A DNA stretch of 24,159 bases, from the NCBI RefSeq assembly GCF_015550425.1, contig NZ_JADNAT010000010.1:121575-145733 (forward strand). Direction: 5' to 3'. The position numbers and the translations under genes were made by a program. Position 1 is the stretch's first letter, and every line of letters begins with the position of its first letter. Under the pieces are notes generated by a model. It was not told the origin of the DNA, did not search any database, and saw nothing but the letters and a program-made list of their open reading frames with translations. This document shows positions 22,842 through 24,159 of the stretch, piece after piece. Source of the DNA: Clostridium sp. 1001275B_160808_H3 (GTDB lineage Bacteria > Bacillota > Clostridia > Clostridiales > Clostridiaceae).

Positions 22842-24059
22842 TTATTTACTGTATCTTTTTATTATATTAATTATAACCTCAACTGCCTTTTCCATTGATT
22901 CTATTGGAACATACTCATACTTTCCATGGAAGTTTTCTCCGCCTGCAAATATATTTGGAGTTGGTAATCCCATAAATGAAAGTCTTGCACCATCAGTACC
23001 GCCTCTTATTGGTCTAACATTTGGTACAACATTAGCTTCTATCATTGCTTCTTTTGCATTTTCTACTATATGCATAACAGGCTCAATTTTTTCTTTCATA
23101 TTCTTATATTGATCCTTTATATTTACAACTACAGTTCCTTCTCCATATTTATCATTTAATTCTTTTTCTATAGATTTAAACTTTTCTTTTCTTGCTTCAA
23201 AAGAATCTGTAAAGAAATCTCTTACAATATAATTTAATGATGTATTTTCAACAGTTCCTTCTATATCTGCAAGATGTGAAAAACCTTCATATTTATCAGT
23301 TTTTTCTGGAACTTCATCTAAAGGAAGACTATTTATAAACTCATTAGCAACCATTATTGAATTCAACATCTTATTTTTAGCATAACCTGGATGAACATTA
23401 ACTCCTTTTATTTGAACTTTTACTCCTGCAGCATTAAAGTTTTCATATTCAAGTTCTCCTATTCTTCCACCATCCATTGTATATGCAAAATCTGCACCAA
23501 ATTCTTCAACATCAAAATGATCTGCACCTTCTCCAATTTCCTCATCAGGTGTAAATCCTACTTTTATAGTTCCATGTTCAATTTCTGGGTGATTTACTAA
23601 GTATTCCATTGCAGTCATAATTTCTGCAAGACCTGCTTTATCATCGGCACCTAAAAGTGTAGTTCCATCTGTAGTAATTAATGTTTTTCCTACATATTGT
23701 TTTAATTCAGGTGAAAATTTTGGAGATAATATTACTGAATCATTTAGCTTAATATCTTCGCCATCATAGTTTTCTACAATTCTAGGATTTACATTTTCTC
23801 CACTATAATCTGGAGCTGTATCCATATGAGCTATAAAGCCTATAATTGGTAAATCCTTATTACAGTTTTTTTCTAGTGTAGCATAAACATACCCATTTTC
23901 ACTTATCTTTGCATCTTTTAGTCCTATTTCTTTTAACTCATTACATAGTTTTTCTGCTAAAGTTAATTGTCCTTTCGTACTTGGAGTTACTCTAGTTGTT
24001 TCATCTGATTTTGTATTTATTTTTACATATTCTAAAAATCTTTCTTCTACTCTTTTCAT
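22842..24059 (-). CDS. pepT: Peptidase T (tripeptide aminopeptidase)
   Basis: A cytoplasmic M20-family zinc aminopeptidase that releases the N-terminal residue of tripeptides. From ATG 24059 the protein has 405 residues, the usual PepT length. That start (MKRVEERFLEYV) has GGAG upstream; an ATG 15 bases earlier (24074) is also open. Zinc and catalytic motifs are all present: GFIAHMDTAPD (H78, D80), TTDGTTLLGADDKAG (bridging Asp at about 140) and TPDEEIGEGADHFD (Glu173/Glu174). The MDGGRIGE segment, the dimerisation part with NVHPGYAKNKM, and the final zinc histidine in FHGKYE complete the set. It appears monocistronic. An inverted repeat lies between the likely promoter and the ribosome binding site, suggesting repression at that point. 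Confidence 0.95.
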   Translation of the reverse strand: MKRVEERFLEYVKINTKSDETTRVTPSTKGQLTLAEKLCNELKEIGLKDAKISENGYVYATLEKNCNKDLPIIGFIAHMDTAPDYSGENVNPRIVENYDGEDIKLNDSVILSPKFSPELKQYVGKTLITTDGTTLLGADDKAGLAEIMTAMEYLVNHPEIEHGTIKVGFTPDEEIGEGADHFDVEEFGADFAYTMDGGRIGELEYENFNAAGVKVQIKGVNVHPGYAKNKMLNSIMVANEFINSLPLDEVPEKTDKYEGFSHLADIEGTVENTSLNYIVRDFFTDSFEARKEKFKSIEKELNDKYGEGTVVVNIKDQYKNMKEKIEPVMHIVENAKEAMIEANVVPNVRPIRGGTDGARLSFMGLPTPNIFAGGENFHGKYEYVPIESMEKAVEVIINIIKRYSK

Positions 24060-24084
24060 AACTTCACTCTCCATTCTTATATGT

Positions 24085-24107
24085 TAGTGTAAAGTTTTTT
24101 TACACTA
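24085..24107. promoter_or_regulatory. Inverted repeat upstream of pepT, candidate operator
   Basis: TAGTGTAAA (24085-24093) and TTTACACTA (24099-24107) are perfect 9-base arms around GTTTT. The repeat sits 26-48 bases upstream of the pepT start and just after a TATATAA stretch that could be the -10. No regulator can be named. Confidence 0.5.
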
Positions 24108-24159
24108 CTTCTCTTTTAAAATCTTTATATATCAAGGTTTCGCAAGTTTTTTGTATAAA

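Overview
The window is strongly AT-rich, uses ATG/GTG/TTG starts behind purine-rich G-tract ribosome binding sites, and carries class III (anaerobic) ribonucleotide reductase, a 4HB-type chemotaxis receptor and many U-tailed hairpin terminators. This fits an anaerobic low-GC Firmicute, most likely Clostridium sensu stricto; that assignment is inference from gene content. No rRNA, tRNA, CRISPR array, IS element or prophage was seen. Most genes look like ordinary chromosomal housekeeping or accessory genes. The interest lies in several broken or reduced genes, small ORFs and structured intergenic stretches.

Layout. 1-600: a decayed minus-strand gene running off the left edge. 613-2107: a speD-speE unit (S-adenosylmethionine decarboxylase and spermidine synthase) with a good sigma-A promoter, a leader hairpin, an upstream 16-codon ORF and a terminator. 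2252-3394: a DUF4139-type protein, convergent with a chemotaxis receptor (3453-5180). 5360-7995: nrdD-nrdG. 8343-9257: an exported M15 peptidase, divergent from an aspartate kinase (9398-10708). 10783-12000: a membrane-anchored hypothetical protein and a DUF985 cupin. 12367-13508: a TraB/GumN-type lipoprotein and a DUF4177 protein. 13616-14407: Amj-type lipid II flippase.

14700-16131 (minus) holds a type I signal peptidase gene cut by an in-frame TAA two codons before its catalytic serine codon, preceded by three very small membrane-protein genes. One of these (15649-15822) is only 57 codons. A flotillin-type protein follows on the plus strand (16542-18008), with no NfeD-type partner beside it.

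18129-22413 (minus) is an operon-like run in the order histidine kinase, NarL-type response regulator, ABC ATPase, ABC-2 permease, ABC-2 permease. This is the order of the Bacillus lnrJKLMN (linearmycin resistance) locus. The three transporter genes look intact. Both regulatory genes have lost their central parts: the kinase keeps only its membrane segments and the last part of its ATPase domain, and the regulator keeps the REC N-terminus and HTH but lacks the phosphoacceptor segment. The kinase start also looks mutated (ATA at the expected position).

22414-22841 is a gene-free stretch with a candidate structured RNA on the plus strand: a long-range helix enclosing a GC-rich hairpin, followed by a terminator-like hairpin. 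The window ends with pepT (tripeptidase T), which has an inverted repeat just upstream.

All calls are from reading the sequence; no database search was possible.
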